Below, one piece after another: positions 54,164 through 64,000 of a DNA stretch of 64,000 bases. Made by a program: the position numbers and the translations under genes. Each line of letters starts with the position of its first letter. Position 1 is the first letter of the stretch. The notes under the pieces are model-generated. The model saw only the letters and a program-made list of their open reading frames with translations, was not told the origin of the DNA and searched no databases. The DNA comes from Hyphomicrobiales bacterium (GTDB taxonomy: Bacteria; Pseudomonadota; Alphaproteobacteria; Rhizobiales; JACESI01): contig JACESI010000012.1 of the NCBI GenBank assembly GCA_013911885.1, forward strand, positions 1 to 64,000, read 5' to 3'.

Positions 54164-55189
54164 TTAAAATCCCGAGGCCTTGAAGCTCAGCATGCGGCGG
54201 GACTCCTCGTCCCAGAGGGCGAGGGGAACGCAATTGAAACTATCAAGGAAGTTGATTCGGTTCACTTCCCTGAGCTTCGGGAAATCCCGGATAACCTTAG
54301 GCAGGTGGTAATAGGGAATGCGGCTTGAGAGATGATGGATATGGTGCAGGCCGATATTCGCGGTGAACCAGCGGAACGGCTGCGGCAGGTCATAATGCGT
54401 GCTGCCGCGAAGCGCCGCCTCATGCCAGTTCCATCTATCGTCATGGTCCCAAGTCATGTCCTCGAACTGGTGCTGCACGAAGAAGAGCCAGACGCCGATG
54501 GTGGCGGCGATGATGGCGGTCGAAAGCTGCATCAGCAGAAACAATTTCCAGCCGACGAGATAAATCAGGATGGTGGACAAAAAGGCGATGGAAAAATTTG
54601 TCCCCATCGTACTCGCCCATGGCCGCCATCCATTTCGTACCTGGCCCAATGGCAGGCGCTGATCGAGAAGGAAAGTCACAGCCGGACCAATACCGAACAT
54701 GACAAGCGGATGCCTGTAAAGCCGGTAGAGCAGCCGCTGAAACGGCGTGCGCGCTGCAAATTCCGCAACGGTGAGCGTATTGATGTCCCCGAACCCGCGG
54801 CGGGACAGATTGCCCGAACCAGCGTGATGCATGTTGTGGGCGAATTTCCAGAAAAAATAGGGTGTGAAGGTAAGCACGCCAATGATCCGCCCAGTCCAGT
54901 CATTCGCAGCCCGGCTGGTAAAAAAGGCGCCGTGGCCGCAATCATGTTGAATGAGGAAAAGTCTGAGGAGAAAACCGGAAGTCGGCAGCAGAAGCAGCAA
55001 ACCCGCCCAATACCCCATCGAAAGGACAAATGCTGTGAGTGCCCAAAGGGCGACATAAGGCAGAAGAGTAACCGCGATCTCAAAGAGACCGCGTTTATTG
55101 CTTGGTACGCTATAGGGCGCAAGTTTCCTTGCCCATTCGCGGGCGCTCGGTTCGATCACCTGCGCTGAAATTTTCTCTATGGCATTCAA
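54164..55189 (-). CDS. Membrane fatty acid desaturase
   Basis: 341 residues with the three histidine boxes of acyl-lipid desaturases: HDCGHGAFF, HNMHHAGSGN and GLHHIHHLSSRIPYYHLP. Four or more membrane segments lie between them. The delta-12/omega-6-like spacing suggests it introduces a double bond into membrane phospholipid acyl chains, using a di-iron centre. The cold-shock gene lies about 75 bp downstream of its start on the same strand, fitting low-temperature adaptation, though co-regulation is not shown. Confidence 0.9.
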   Translation of the reverse strand: MNAIEKISAQVIEPSAREWARKLAPYSVPSNKRGLFEIAVTLLPYVALWALTAFVLSMGYWAGLLLLLPTSGFLLRLFLIQHDCGHGAFFTSRAANDWTGRIIGVLTFTPYFFWKFAHNMHHAGSGNLSRRGFGDINTLTVAEFAARTPFQRLLYRLYRHPLVMFGIGPAVTFLLDQRLPLGQVRNGWRPWASTMGTNFSIAFLSTILIYLVGWKLFLLMQLSTAIIAATIGVWLFFVQHQFEDMTWDHDDRWNWHEAALRGSTHYDLPQPFRWFTANIGLHHIHHLSSRIPYYHLPKVIRDFPKLREVNRINFLDSFNCVPLALWDEESRRMLSFKASGF

Positions 55190-55263
55190 ACCGGTGCGCT
55201 TTTTGTCAAGGCGTGAAAACAGGCTTTCTAAAAAGCAGAACTGAATGCCAAAAAGAAAAGATG

Positions 55264-55473
55264 TTAGGCTTTTTCGATCTTGTCCACAGATGTCTTGCCG
55301 CTGCGCTGGTCGATTGCTGTGTTGAAAGCAACTTTCTGACCTTCGCTGAGGCCGGACATGCCGGAGCGCTCAAGTGCTGTTGCGTGGACGAAGACGTCTT
55401 TCGAACCGTCTTCAGGCTGAATGAAACCAAAGCCTTTTTGGTCGTTATAGAATTTTACAGTGCCTTTAATCAT
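55264..55473 (-). CDS. Cold-shock protein, CspA family
   Basis: 69 residues. The start at the second of two adjacent ATGs is favoured because AAGGAAG sits 5 bp upstream. RNA-binding motifs [20 protein letters not shown] (RNP1, KGFGFI) and DVFVHATAL (RNP2, VFVH) are intact. It binds single-stranded nucleic acid as an RNA chaperone; cold induction is not assured for every paralogue. Confidence 0.95.
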   Translation of the reverse strand: MIKGTVKFYNDQKGFGFIQPEDGSKDVFVHATALERSGMSGLSEGQKVAFNTAIDQRSGKTSVDKIEKA

Positions 55474-55726
55474 CATAGCTTCCTTGGATTGCCGTTTCTG
55501 TAGCGGCGGTTTTGAACGATCTCGATTTTGAAAAAGACTGAGAAGAGCGCGAACGTCAAAACGGAAGCGGGCAGGCCAGTGATCGGCAAATATCGATGCG
55601 CTCGCTTTTACGCCTCATAGGACAAAACATCAAGCACCATCGCCCGAGCGTTTGCGAAAAAGCCCGTGATCGCCGGAAAGTCGAGGCTTTCTGTTGACTT
55701 TCGATCAAGCGCGCGACAATCAGCCG

Positions 55727-56719
55727 CTATGTTTTGGCGCTGCACGAGCCCCCGCCCAGAACGCAGAATTTCGAACAGAACGGATGGTTGAGCTGCACCC
55801 GCTTCGCGCTGTCGGCGAGCGTTGCCGCAAACTCGAAGTCTTCCGAATAAGGCAGCAGCGTGCAGGCAACGACCGACGGTTTGTCCGCGCCGCGGCGCTT
55901 GACCACCATCCGCGACGTCGCACACATGATGCTGTTCGGATCGACATTCAATATGCCCCAGCACGCCGTGGTGATTTCGGGGACCGATTGTTCAGGGGCC
56001 ATTTCCGGAAAGAGAACAAGTTGCTTGGTGCTGGCTGCATCGACTTTGATGCCGTGCTCGGCGAACAGCCGCGCAAAGCCATCGCGCAGCTTCGTCTCGT
56101 TCTCGCCCCAGCGGGTGCGCCCGGCAATATCAATTGAAAAGCCGTTGTCCGAAAGCCATTGCAGTCCTTCGAGCATCGGCAGCCAGGTTCGTGGGCCGCG
56201 TTCATCCTCGTGCAGCATTCTCGAATAATGATCGACCGAGATGCGCAGGGTCATCTGGTCGGCGAACCGTTCGCGCAGCGCCAGAAGGCGGCTCTTGAAG
56301 CGCATCATCGGCCGCATGGCGTTGGTCAGCACAATGAGGTTATATCCGCGCTCCAGACATAACGTCATGATATCGATTGTCTCGCGGTTCATGAAAGGCT
56401 CGCCGCCGGTCAGCCCGATCTCGCGCGTGCCCATGCCCAGCGCCTCGATTTCGTCAAGATAGGCTGTGACCTCGCCAAGCGATATATAGGCGAGCCGGTC
56501 ATTCTTCGGCGAGGATTCGATATAGCAATTCTTGCATTCGATATTGCATAGCGTGCCGGTGTTGATCCACAGCGTTTCCAACCTTGCAAGATCGACATGG
56601 CCGCGCGCTTCACCGGTTGCCGTCACAAACGGATTGGTGAATTTTCTCGGTCCAGCCTGGTCCGCTTGAACGCTGTTTTCCGAATCCGCCGTTGTTCTGG
56701 CGGGCGTCAGATGTTCCAT
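55727..56719 (-). CDS. Radical SAM protein with C-terminal cysteine cluster
   Basis: 330 residues from MEHLTPARTTADSENS; an open frame extends 45 codons further but without a good site. The radical SAM cluster motif is TLCNIECKNCYIESS (CxxxCxxC near residue 70), followed by the SAM-binding GLTGGEPFMN. The C-terminal part has extra cysteines (TACWGILNV, MCATSRMVV, ACTLLPY, HPFCSKFCVLGGGSCS) like a SPASM or twitch auxiliary cluster. Such proteins often modify peptides or enzymes. No precursor peptide is next to it; the PqqA-like gene lies 28 kb away. Substrate unknown. Confidence 0.85.
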   Translation of the reverse strand: MEHLTPARTTADSENSVQADQAGPRKFTNPFVTATGEARGHVDLARLETLWINTGTLCNIECKNCYIESSPKNDRLAYISLGEVTAYLDEIEALGMGTREIGLTGGEPFMNRETIDIMTLCLERGYNLIVLTNAMRPMMRFKSRLLALRERFADQMTLRISVDHYSRMLHEDERGPRTWLPMLEGLQWLSDNGFSIDIAGRTRWGENETKLRDGFARLFAEHGIKVDAASTKQLVLFPEMAPEQSVPEITTACWGILNVDPNSIMCATSRMVVKRRGADKPSVVACTLLPYSEDFEFAATLADSAKRVQLNHPFCSKFCVLGGGSCSAKT

Positions 56720-57057
56720 GCGATACTCTCTTCTCGGGTGAATGCCCTTGCCTGCAAGGTTTAAAATGCCTGGCCCCCAGCAGATGGCGCCAGAGCAGGC
56801 GTTTCTAACGGTGATCCGGGGGCGGGGTCCCGTCGAAACCGAACTTTGCAGCAAACGCGGCCTGTATCAATCCGGAATTTAACAGTTTTTTGAATTTGTG
56901 ATCGAAAATCTGGATCCCCACCGCGCGTCGGGTTCGCGGAGATACACAGCGCAAGCGACGGGACGAGGGAATAATCCGTTCCTGAATAAGAACAAAAAAT
57001 GAATGGATGAAGGAAACATAAATTAGAACAGGAATTTAAAAGGGTCTTGCATATAAA

Positions 57058-57072
57058 GAACAAATAGAGTAC
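57058..57072. promoter_or_regulatory. Possible LexA (SOS) box upstream of recA
   Basis: GAAC-AAATAGA-GTAC resembles the alphaproteobacterial SOS box GAAC-N7-GAAC with one mismatch, about 70 bp before the recA start. A second partial match (GAAC-N7-GAAT) lies at 56990-57004. The 420-bp gap before recA is otherwise AT-rich with no gene. LexA itself is not in the window. Confidence 0.5.
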
Positions 57073-57142
57073 AAACATATCACTTGGGCATAGGTTGGAA
57101 TTTATCCGCCGATGGCTTGCGCAGAAAACAAAGGAGATTATC

Positions 57143-58243
<1,101 letters not shown>

Positions 58244-58352
58244 TCAGACGCTCTTTAAGTGGCTGATCCGCTTGGCGTGGAGCAGAGCGGGTCAGAGACG
58301 CCACCTGACGCGCGCTATGGGAAAGCCTGTTTTGTACTGGCAAGGTTAACGG

Positions 58353-58382
58353 GCCCGGTTCATCGCCGGGCTTTCGCCTTTT
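58353..58382 (+). terminator. Terminator after recA
   Basis: GCCCGG (58353-58358) and CCGGGC (58366-58371) form a 6-bp stem with a 7-nt loop, then TTTCGCCTTTT. It lies 110 bp after the recA stop. The remaining ~270 bp before alaS hold no gene that I recognise. Confidence 0.72.
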
Positions 58383-58648
58383 GGCGCTAGCCTCTTTCTC
58401 TTTTGGACAGACGTGTTTGATTTGAAGAGAGGATGAATGCGCGTTTGGTTGCTTCATCCTGATTGGTCTGATGTTCGGTGTCGCGCACCGATCGAGCATG
58501 CCGAAGCAGACGGTATAACGGCTTCGGCGCTTCATGGTGGACAAGGCTTTGCCGGATCAATAAGAAGAAATGCCGGTTGCAATGAGCGAGCCGCGAGCCT
58601 CGGGAGTGGCGCCCGTCGCTGCTCAGACGTTTCTTGAATGGATGAAGA

Positions 58649-61309
58649 ATGACCAGCGTAAACGATATCAGAAAAGCGTTTCTTTCCTATTTCAGCAATT
58701 CGGAACACAAGGTGGTTTCGTCCGGCCCGCTGGTCCCGCGCAATGACCCGACATTGATGTTTACAAATGCCGGAATGGTTCAATTCAAGAACTATTTTAC
58801 CGGCCTTGAAACGCCACCATATCCCCGCGCCACCACGTCGCAGAAATGCGTCCGCGCCGGCGGCAAGCACAATGACCTCGACAATGTCGGCTATACCGCG
58901 CGCCACCACACCTTCTTCGAAATGCTCGGCAATTTCTCGTTCGGCGACTATTTTAAGGAACAGGCGATCGAACATGCCTGGACCTTGATCACTCGCGATT
59001 TTGCGATCAATAAAGATCGCCTTCTGGTGACGGTCTATTCCGAGGATGATGAGGCTTTCGGCCTTTGGCGCAAAATTGCAGGCCTGCCGGAAAGCCGGAT
59101 CATTCGCATTCCGACGTCGGACAATTTCTGGGCGATGGGCGATACCGGGCCTTGCGGCCCCTGTTCGGAAATCTTCTACGACCATGGCGATCATATCTGG
59201 GGCGGGCCGCCGGGAAGCCAGGATGAAGACGGCGACCGCTTCATCGAGATCTGGAACCTCGTCTTCATGCAGTTCGAGCAAGTCACGAAAGACCAGCGGA
59301 TCAATCTGCCAAAACCTTCGATCGACACCGGTATGGGCCTTGAGCGGATCGCGGCGCTGCTTCAGGGCAAGCACGACAATTATGACATAGACCTTTTTCA
59401 GGCGCTGATTGCAGCCTCTGTGGAGGCAACCGGCGTCAAGGCGGAGGGCGACCAGCGTGCGAGCCACCGCGTCATCGCCGATCACCTGCGCGCCACCAGC
59501 TTTCTGATTGCCGACGGTGTTCTGCCCTCGAATGAAGGTCGGGGCTATGTGCTGCGCCGGATCATGCGCCGCGCGATGCGTCATGCCCATCTTCTCGGCG
59601 CAAAAGAGCCTCTGATTTTCCGCCTCGTGCCGACATTGGTTGCCGAGATGGGCCAGGCCTATCCGGAACTCCTGCGCGCGGAGGCGATGATCACGGAAAC
59701 CCTGCGTCTTGAAGAGGAGCGCTTCCGCCGCACGCTCGACCGCGGTCTGACGATCCTTGATCAGGCAACGAAATCACTGCATGACGGCGATGTTCTGGAC
59801 GGCGAGACCGCCTTCAAGCTTTATGATACCTATGGTTTTCCGCTGGATCTCACGCAGGACGCTCTGCGCAGCCGCAAGATTGAAGTCGCTCTCGATGGTT
59901 TCAACGCCGCCATGGAGCGTCAGAAGGCTGAGGCCCGCGCGTCCTGGACCGGTTCCGGCGACGCTGCGACGGAAACCATCTGGCTATCCTTGCGTGAGCG
60001 GCTCGGTGCGAGCGAATTTCTCGGCTATGAAATGGAGCGCGCTGAGGGCGTGGTGACTGCCCTTGTTGCCTCGGCAAAGGAAATACCAGTCCTTAATGCC
60101 GGTGAGGATGGTGCGATCATCTGCAATCAGACACCGTTCTACGGTGAATCCGGTGGCCAGGTCGGCGATACCGGTGAAATCCGGGTGGGCGAGGCGCTGT
60201 TCCGGGTGAGCGATACCCAGAAGCGGGCAGGGGGTCTTTTCGTTCATTATGGCATGCTTGAAACCGGGAGCATCAAGGTTGGTGACCCGGTTGAACTCGT
60301 CGTGGATCATCACCGCCGCCGCGCGATCCGCGCCAATCATTCCGCGACCCATCTGGTGCACGAGGCGCTGCGCGAAGTGCTTGGCCCCCATGTCGCGCAG
60401 AAAGGCTCGCTCGTTTCCGACGAGCGCCTGCGGTTTGATTTTTCGCACACCAAGCCGATGAGCGAGGAGGAACTCGCGCGGGTCGAAGACATCGCAAATG
60501 AGATCGTGCTGCAAAACGGTGAGGTAATGACCCGGATCATGGCGGTTGATGATGCGATTGCCGCTGGTGCCATGGCGCTTTTCGGCGAGAAATACGGCGA
60601 TGAGGTCCGCGTGGTCTCGATGGGAACGGCAACCGTCGGCGAGAAGTCGGGCAAGACCTATTCGCTTGAGCTTTGCGGTGGCATCCATGTGCGCCGCGTC
60701 GGCGATATTGGCATGATCCGGCTCGTGCAGGAAACGGCAAGTGCTGCCGGTGTGCGCCGCATCGAGGCGCTGACCGGGAACAAGGCGCTCGCCGAATTCC
60801 GCACGCAGGATCGTGAGTTGCGCAATATTGCAGGATTGCTCAAGACCGGTGTCGCTGATGTCGCGCCGCGCGTCGAAGCGCTGCTGAAGGAGCGTCGCAG
60901 GCTCGAGAAGGACCTGAACGACGCGAAACGCCAGCTCGCGCTTTCCGGTGGAGGCGGCGCGGACGACAAGCCGGTTGAGATCAACGGCATCGCCTTCCTC
61001 TCGCGCATTCTTCACGGCATCGCGGCAAAGGAATTGAAAGGCATTGTCGACGAGGCGAAGCAGTCGCTCACCTCCGGTGTTGTTGCGCTGGTCGGCATCA
61101 GCGAAGATGGCAAGGCGGGGATCGCCGTTGGCGTGACTGCCGATCTGACAAGCCGTCTCAGTGCCGTCGATCTGGTGCGCGCGGGCTCTGTTTCTGTTGG
61201 CGGACAGGGCGGCGGCGGCCGGCCCGATATGGCGCAGGCAGGCGGCCCGGATGGCGATCAGGCAGAAGCAGCGATTGACGCGATCAAGGCGCTTCTCGAA
61301 TCGGCTTGA
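58649..61309 (+). CDS. alaS: AlaS: alanyl-tRNA synthetase
   Basis: 886 residues. Class II catalytic core with [39 protein letters not shown] and [20 protein letters not shown]; the editing domain has the zinc-type motif [16 protein letters not shown]; the second motif is [13 protein letters not shown]. The C-terminal DHHA1/C-Ala part ends in a Gly-rich segment ([16 protein letters not shown]). Charges tRNA-Ala and edits mischarged Ser/Gly. Its neighbour order with recA and icd is typical of the group. Confidence 0.97.
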   Translation: MTSVNDIRKAFLSYFSNSEHKVVSSGPLVPRNDPTLMFTNAGMVQFKNYFTGLETPPYPRATTSQKCVRAGGKHNDLDNVGYTARHHTFFEMLGNFSFGDYFKEQAIEHAWTLITRDFAINKDRLLVTVYSEDDEAFGLWRKIAGLPESRIIRIPTSDNFWAMGDTGPCGPCSEIFYDHGDHIWGGPPGSQDEDGDRFIEIWNLVFMQFEQVTKDQRINLPKPSIDTGMGLERIAALLQGKHDNYDIDLFQALIAASVEATGVKAEGDQRASHRVIADHLRATSFLIADGVLPSNEGRGYVLRRIMRRAMRHAHLLGAKEPLIFRLVPTLVAEMGQAYPELLRAEAMITETLRLEEERFRRTLDRGLTILDQATKSLHDGDVLDGETAFKLYDTYGFPLDLTQDALRSRKIEVALDGFNAAMERQKAEARASWTGSGDAATETIWLSLRERLGASEFLGYEMERAEGVVTALVASAKEIPVLNAGEDGAIICNQTPFYGESGGQVGDTGEIRVGEALFRVSDTQKRAGGLFVHYGMLETGSIKVGDPVELVVDHHRRRAIRANHSATHLVHEALREVLGPHVAQKGSLVSDERLRFDFSHTKPMSEEELARVEDIANEIVLQNGEVMTRIMAVDDAIAAGAMALFGEKYGDEVRVVSMGTATVGEKSGKTYSLELCGGIHVRRVGDIGMIRLVQETASAAGVRRIEALTGNKALAEFRTQDRELRNIAGLLKTGVADVAPRVEALLKERRRLEKDLNDAKRQLALSGGGGADDKPVEINGIAFLSRILHGIAAKELKGIVDEAKQSLTSGVVALVGISEDGKAGIAVGVTADLTSRLSAVDLVRAGSVSVGGQGGGGRPDMAQAGGPDGDQAEAAIDAIKALLESA

Positions 61310-61343
61310 TAAGGCCGTCGAGGCAGTGACCGGGAAAATGCGT

Positions 61344-61384
61344 AAAAAAGCCTCCGAAATCAACGGATCTCGGAGGCTTTTTTC
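61344..61384. terminator. Bidirectional terminator between alaS and icd
   Basis: AAAAAAGCCTCCGA and TCGGAGGCTTTTTT flank a short AT-rich loop (61343-61384). The stem carries an A-run on the left and a T-run on the right, so it can stop both the alaS transcript and the convergent icd transcript. Confidence 0.92.
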
Positions 61385-61408
61385 ACGGTCGTGGATCAGC
61401 GTTACGTA

Positions 61409-62620
61409 TCAGCCCATCGCTTTTTGAAGATTCTCATCGACCTTGTCGAGGAAGCCGATGGTCGAAAGCCACGGCTGATCCGGTCCGATCAGAAGCGCGA
61501 GATCCTTGGTCATATAACCCGTCTCGACGGTGTTGATGCAGACCTTTTCAAGGGTGAGGGCGAAGTTTTGCAGCTTCTCATTATCGTCCAGTTTGGCGCG
61601 GTGGGCAAGGCCACGGGTCCAGGCGAAAATCGATGCAATGGCGTTGGTCGACGTCTGCTCACCCTTCTGGTGCTGCCGGAAGTGCCGGGTCACGGTGCCG
61701 TGGGCGGCTTCCGCTTCCACGGTCTTGCCGTCTGGTGTGAGCAGGACCGAGGTCATCAGTCCGAGCGATCCGAAGCCCTGCGCGACCGTATCCGACTGCA
61801 CGTCGCCATCGTAGTTTTTGCACGCCCAGACATAACCGCCAGACCATTTCAGCGCCGAGGCGACCATGTCGTCGATCAGGCGGTGTTCGTACCAGATTTT
61901 GGATTCCTCAAAAGCGGCTTTGAATTCGTTCTGGTAGATCTCCTCGAAGATGTCCTTGAAGCGCCCGTCATAGACCTTGAGGATCGTGTTCTTCGTCGAG
62001 AGATAAACCGGTACCTTGCGCTGAAGGCCATAGTTGAGCGAGGCGCGGGCAAAGTCGGCAATGGAATCGTCGAGATTGTACATGCCCATCGCGATGCCGG
62101 CGGAGGGGGCATCGAAGACGTCGCGTTCGATGACGGTGCCATCATCGCCAACGAACTTCATTGTCAGCTTGCCTTTGCCGGGAAATTTGAAATCGGTCGC
62201 CCGGTACTGGTCACCATAGGCATGGCGGCCGACAATGATCGGCTGGGTCCAGCCGGGAACAAGGCGGGGAACGTTTTTGCAGATAATCGGTTCGCGGAAA
62301 ATAACCCCGCCGAGAATGTTGCGGATCGTGCCATTGGGTGAACGCCACATGGATTTGAGGTTGAATTCCGCAACGCGCGCCTCATCCGGCGTGATCGTGG
62401 CGCATTTGACGCCGACACCGTATTTCTTGATGGCTTCAGCGGAATCGATAGTCACCTGATCATTGGTGCGGTCGCGCTCCTCGATGCCCAGATCGTAATA
62501 GTGAAGATCGATATCAAGATAGGGGTGGATCAGCTTTTCCTTGATGAAGGCCCAGATGATGCGGGTCATCTCGTCGCCATCGAGTTCGACAACGGGGTTC
62601 GCAACTTTAATCTTTTCCAT
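61409..62620 (-). CDS. icd: Icd: NADP-dependent isocitrate dehydrogenase (monomer-type II)
   Basis: 403 residues, starting [20 protein letters not shown], which is the eukaryote-like IDH group common in this class. Conserved segments include [54 protein letters not shown] and [20 protein letters not shown]. Converts isocitrate to 2-oxoglutarate in the TCA cycle with NADPH formation. Ends 25 bp from the shared terminator. Confidence 0.96.
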   Translation of the reverse strand: MEKIKVANPVVELDGDEMTRIIWAFIKEKLIHPYLDIDLHYYDLGIEERDRTNDQVTIDSAEAIKKYGVGVKCATITPDEARVAEFNLKSMWRSPNGTIRNILGGVIFREPIICKNVPRLVPGWTQPIIVGRHAYGDQYRATDFKFPGKGKLTMKFVGDDGTVIERDVFDAPSAGIAMGMYNLDDSIADFARASLNYGLQRKVPVYLSTKNTILKVYDGRFKDIFEEIYQNEFKAAFEESKIWYEHRLIDDMVASALKWSGGYVWACKNYDGDVQSDTVAQGFGSLGLMTSVLLTPDGKTVEAEAAHGTVTRHFRQHQKGEQTSTNAIASIFAWTRGLAHRAKLDDNEKLQNFALTLEKVCINTVETGYMTKDLALLIGPDQPWLSTIGFLDKVDENLQKAMG

Positions 62621-62890
62621 AATTTCCTCGTTTCATCGTGGCCTTGCATCGCGCCGCGAATTAGCTCCTATATCAAAGCGACCGGCCCGCTGAAAGGGGC
62701 ATTGAAAAAATTGAACGGAACTTGACGATAAGCCAGTATTTTAGTGATTTTCTGTGTATCGCGAAATTAGTGGTCAACCGATACTATACCGGTTTGGGCG
62801 GAACGATTGCGGTTCACTTTCCATAAACCTTATTTAACTAGCATGAATAAGGAGAACCAAGACGCCCCGGACATGCGAAGGAACGGTTAA

Positions 62891-64000
62891 ATGGCAGCGT
62901 TTCCTCTGCCCGAAATTGAGCAGGCTCGGCTCGAAGCGCTGCAGCTTTCCAACATGATGGACAGCGCGCCGGAAGAGACATTCGACCGGATCGCGCGTAT
63001 TGTTTCCCGTACTCTCACAACACCGGTCGCCCTTGTGACTTTTGTGGGTCAGGAGCGTATATGGTTCAAGTCCCGCATTGGCCTTGATGTGAGCGAAACG
63101 TCTCGGGAACACTCATTCTGCGCCGAAGCGATTTTGACGGACGAAATTCTCGAGGTCGAGGATGCCCTGAAAGACGAGCGTTTTCGAGAGAATCCATTCG
63201 TTGCAGGCGGTTCGAATATTCGGTTTTATGCGGGCGCTCCGCTTGTCCTTTCGAGCGGTCACCGGCTCGGTACGTTGTGCGTCGTGGACCGGGTGCCGCG
63301 TCGCCTCAGCGATGATGAGCGGCAACTCTTGATCGATCTCGCGGCCACCATCGTGGAGCTTCTCGAATTGCAGAGCGCCGCCAAAAAGGCAATCGATGCC
63401 GAAAACCGGCTTCTTGATGCCGTGAACGCCATTCCTGATGGGTTCGCTCTTTATGACAAGAATGACCGGCTGGTGATTTGCAATGAGCACTATACCCGGA
63501 TTTACGATAAAACGGCTGATCTTCTGGTTCCCGGCGTTCGTTTCGAAGAGATCATTCGCAGAGGTGTCGAACGCGGCCAGTACCTTGATGCTATAGGCAA
63601 TGAGGAAGCCTGGATCGCGGAGCGCATGGAGCGCCACCGTAAGCTCGATCAGCCCGTCGAACAAAGACTTCCTTCCGGCAGGTGGATCCGGGTTGAGGAG
63701 CGAAGAACGCGGGAGGGCGGATATGTCGGTGTTCGTGTCGATATTACCGAACTCAAGAACCAGCAGGCCGAACTCAGCCGCCTTGCATGGACCGACAGCC
63801 TGACCGGTGCGCTGAACCGGCGTCGCTTCATCGAGCTTGCTGAACAGGAAATGCATCGCTCGATACGCTCGGGTCGTCCGCTTGCACTGATCATGATGGA
63901 TATCGACCATTTCAAGGCGATTAACGATGTTTATGGCCATGCCGCAGGCGATATGGTTCTGATCGAGATGGTCCGCAGGTGGAAAGAGGAATTGCGTGAT
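62891..64000 (+). CDS. GAF-PAS-GGDEF diguanylate cyclase, truncated by window end
   Basis: The first 370 codons are visible; the frame is open to the edge. It starts MAAFPLPEIEQARLEALQLS. Residues about 20-165 are a GAF domain (DRIARIVSRTLTTPVALVTF, GAPLVLSSGHRLGTLCVVDR), 170-290 a PAS-type domain (LLDAVNAIPDGFALYDKNDR, NEHYTRIY, YVGVRVDITELK) and from about 300 a GGDEF domain begins (WTDSLTGALNRRRF, LIMMDIDHFKAINDVYGHAA). The GG(D/E)EF active-site loop lies beyond the edge, so cyclase activity and any EAL domain cannot be judged. No membrane segment is visible. Confidence 0.9.
   Translation, partial: MAAFPLPEIEQARLEALQLSNMMDSAPEETFDRIARIVSRTLTTPVALVTFVGQERIWFKSRIGLDVSETSREHSFCAEAILTDEILEVEDALKDERFRENPFVAGGSNIRFYAGAPLVLSSGHRLGTLCVVDRVPRRLSDDERQLLIDLAATIVELLELQSAAKKAIDAENRLLDAVNAIPDGFALYDKNDRLVICNEHYTRIYDKTADLLVPGVRFEEIIRRGVERGQYLDAIGNEEAWIAERMERHRKLDQPVEQRLPSGRWIRVEERRTREGGYVGVRVDITELKNQQAELSRLAWTDSLTGALNRRRFIELAEQEMHRSIRSGRPLALIMMDIDHFKAINDVYGHAAGDMVLIEMVRRWKEELRD

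Overview
The window is alphaproteobacterial chromosome, most like the Hyphomicrobiales (Rhizobiales) or a close neighbour. The evidence is the recA-alaS-icd order, a CckA-type hybrid kinase beside a flgB-flgC-fliE-fliQ-fliR-flhB operon, a CtrA box (TTAA-N7-TTAA) in front of that operon, and ANTAR-controlled nitrate assimilation. No rRNA or tRNA gene was recognised. The left edge cuts no gene. A diguanylate cyclase gene runs off the right edge.

Region 1 (about 50-14150) is a dense defence island. It holds a HipBA-type toxin-antitoxin pair with a shortened HipA and a palindromic operator; a short prokaryotic Argonaute (MID-PIWI, no catalytic tetrad) whose partner is an unusually large SIR2 - RecG-type HATPase - APAZ protein, followed by a small unknown gene; a three-gene minus-strand operon (unknown protein, HEPN-type protein, and a DUF4297/Cap4-like nuclease fused to a STAND-like NTPase); a Gabija pair (GajA OLD nuclease and GajB UvrD-like helicase); and a broken mrr restriction gene. 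The Argonaute locus and the three-gene operon are the best candidates for undescribed systems.

Region 2 (14634-26569) is a complete assimilatory nitrate module: nasT and nasS (antiterminator and nitrate sensor), then a leader with a sigma-54-type promoter, an ANTAR hexaloop hairpin and a terminator, then nrtA-nrtB-nrtCD (ABC importer with both ATPases fused), nirB-nirD (nitrite reductase) and nasA (nitrate reductase).

Region 3 (26784-34573) is mixed: a gamma-glutamylcyclotransferase-like protein, an orphan PqqA-like peptide gene with its own terminator, a creatininase-family hydrolase, a large AsmA protein, a PfkB sugar kinase and a secreted M14-like protein.

Region 4 (34652-43263) looks like a 2-hydroxyacid/glyoxylate catabolic locus: a GlcG-like protein, a TRAP transporter (dctMQP), a class V glyoxylate-type aminotransferase, a divergent FAD/Fe-S 2-hydroxyacid dehydrogenase and a GntR/FCD regulator. 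A perfect 11-bp inverted repeat sits near both divergent start codons.

Region 5 (43366-64000) is core genome: a universal stress protein, a chemoreceptor, flagellar basal-body and export genes, a peroxiredoxin, cckA, a fatty acid desaturase, a cold-shock protein, a radical SAM protein, recA, alaS, icd and a GAF-PAS-GGDEF protein.
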